Assembly: GCA_041390865.1 (NCBI GenBank)
Contig: JAWKPC010000001.1
Coordinates: forward strand, 1-64,000
Length of the DNA stretch: 64,000 bases
Origin: JAUIIK01 sp041390865
GTDB lineage: Bacteria; Chloroflexota; Chloroflexia; Thermomicrobiales; CFX8
Direction of reading: 5' to 3'
Below are positions 63,322-64,000 of this stretch, one piece after another. The first letter of the stretch is position 1; each line of letters starts with the position of its first letter. The position numbers were made by a program, and so were the translations under genes. Below the pieces are notes generated by a model. The model searched no databases. It had not been told where the DNA came from and was given only the letters and a program-made list of their open reading frames with translations.

Positions 63322-64000
63322 CATCTGGACGATCATCTGGCGTGACGTTCGCCTCTATCGAGCGCAATACGAAGATCCCCGCCGCCTCGCGATCGGGCTC
63401 GCCATCTCACTCGCCTTCATAATCGCCGCCCAGATTACATTCGACGTTCACCGGCACCTGTCGAGTGCGCATCCATTCCTGCTCGTCTGGGTCTGGTGCT
63501 GGCTCCCGCTCGGCTCGGCGGTGACGCTCTCGACCGACGCAATCGCCGGGGAGCGGGAACGGCACACGCTCGAGTCGTTGCTCGCCAGTCGGATACCAAC
63601 AAGAGCCCTGCTGATCGGAAAGACACTCTCGATCACGGTTCAGTCATGGCTATCAGCGCTCTCGCTCGCGTTCGGCGCGCTGATTGCAATCAATCTGGTA
63701 ACGATCTGGCAGGGCACGATCGCTCTGTTCCCGGTCAGCGTTATGATCGCCGGTCCAGTCGTGAGCTTCCTCCTAACTCTGCTCGGCACCCTTGCGGCGC
63801 TCCTCCTTTCCATGGACGCGGCAACGGTCCGGCAGGCAAATTTCCGCATCCTGATCGTGACGTCGCTACTGCCGATTCTCCTGATCGTCCCGGTCGCGAT
63901 ATTGCTCGTCTTTTCCGTCTTGATAATCGCGATCTTCGCCCGGTATTTCGGCTTCGGCTTCCCCGACGTCGCCTTTCCACTGGATCCGGTCGTCATCGTC
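63311..64000 (+). CDS. ABC-2 type exporter permease (3' partial)
   Basis: From ATG 63311 the frame is open for 230 codons to the end of the window. The N-terminus MPIDIWTIIWRDVRLYRAQY precedes a helix, and a conserved cytoplasmic loop DAIAGERERHTLESLLASRI is typical of ABC-2 permeases. Four further hydrophobic segments follow. It pairs with the ATPase just upstream; the substrate is unknown. Confidence 0.88.
   Translation, partial: MPIDIWTIIWRDVRLYRAQYEDPRRLAIGLAISLAFIIAAQITFDVHRHLSSAHPFLLVWVWCWLPLGSAVTLSTDAIAGERERHTLESLLASRIPTRALLIGKTLSITVQSWLSALSLAFGALIAINLVTIWQGTIALFPVSVMIAGPVVSFLLTLLGTLAALLLSMDAATVRQANFRILIVTSLLPILLIVPVAILLVFSVLIIAIFARYFGFGFPDVAFPLDPVVIV

Overview
The window is 64 kb of a gene-dense, high-GC bacterial chromosome with no rRNA operon, CRISPR array, prophage or intact insertion sequence. 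Gene content suggests a Chloroflexota member of the Thermomicrobia/Sphaerobacter kind: F420-type LLM oxidoreductase, DUF1028 and GYD-domain proteins, a split methylmalonyl-CoA mutase with MeaB, a Chloroflexota-type exported-protein domain, and an AspRS with non-discriminating features. This placement is inference from gene content; no 16S gene is present.

Layout. 1-9.0 kb (+): purine and one-carbon block purL-purF-gcvT-gcvH-gcvPA-der-glyA; gcvPB does not follow gcvPA. 9.0-13.3 kb: a WecA/TagO-type sugar-phosphate transferase, rsfS, a CAT-anticodon tRNA, a UbiG-like methyltransferase and small unknown genes. 13.3-21.1 kb (mostly -): aspS, mazG, lepA, murJ, holA, with rpsT on the + strand. 21.4-25.1 kb: a D-2-hydroxyacid dehydrogenase overlapping fabF, then a MITE-like palindromic element, a two-way terminator and the primary sigma factor gene, which has a clear promoter. 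25.4-30.8 kb: ruvC-tlyA, then a minus-strand acyl-CoA set (meaB, mutase B12 subunit, acyl-CoA dehydrogenase, 3-hydroxyacyl-CoA dehydrogenase) and pth. 30.9-39.2 kb: tatA/B, methyltransferase, tgt, a FecR-like membrane protein, a UDP-glucose-type dehydrogenase, acpS, nnrE/D and alr, in tightly coupled order. 39.4-43.8 kb: a DNA-binding regulator divergent from a heterodimeric ABC exporter. 43.9-48.1 kb: Rieske protein, amidohydrolase, gamma-glutamyltransferase family protein and methyltransferase. 48.1-64 kb: accessory part with a secreted pentapeptide-repeat protein, three MFS transporters, MarR, a degenerate hybrid histidine kinase, DUF1028, LLM oxidoreductase, GYD protein, an antiporter-rhodanese fusion, a 3-methyladenine glycosylase and an ABC-2 exporter running off the end.

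Most striking observation: the antiporter at 58158 carries a C-terminal rhodanese domain whose reading frame crosses a single TGA (59610-59612) exactly where relatives have the second Cys of a C-x-C-P-x-E-A-T motif. The same frame then encodes the rest of the domain to a second stop at 59748. A small hairpin that roughly fits a bacterial SECIS lies just after the TGA, so this is a candidate selenoprotein. A TGC-to-TGA read error is the main alternative, because the window also carries frameshifts in at least six otherwise intact genes (purL, der twice, the UDP-sugar dehydrogenase, the Rieske protein twice, the amidohydrolase, one MFS), mostly single missing bases in short homopolymers, which look like sequencing or assembly indels.
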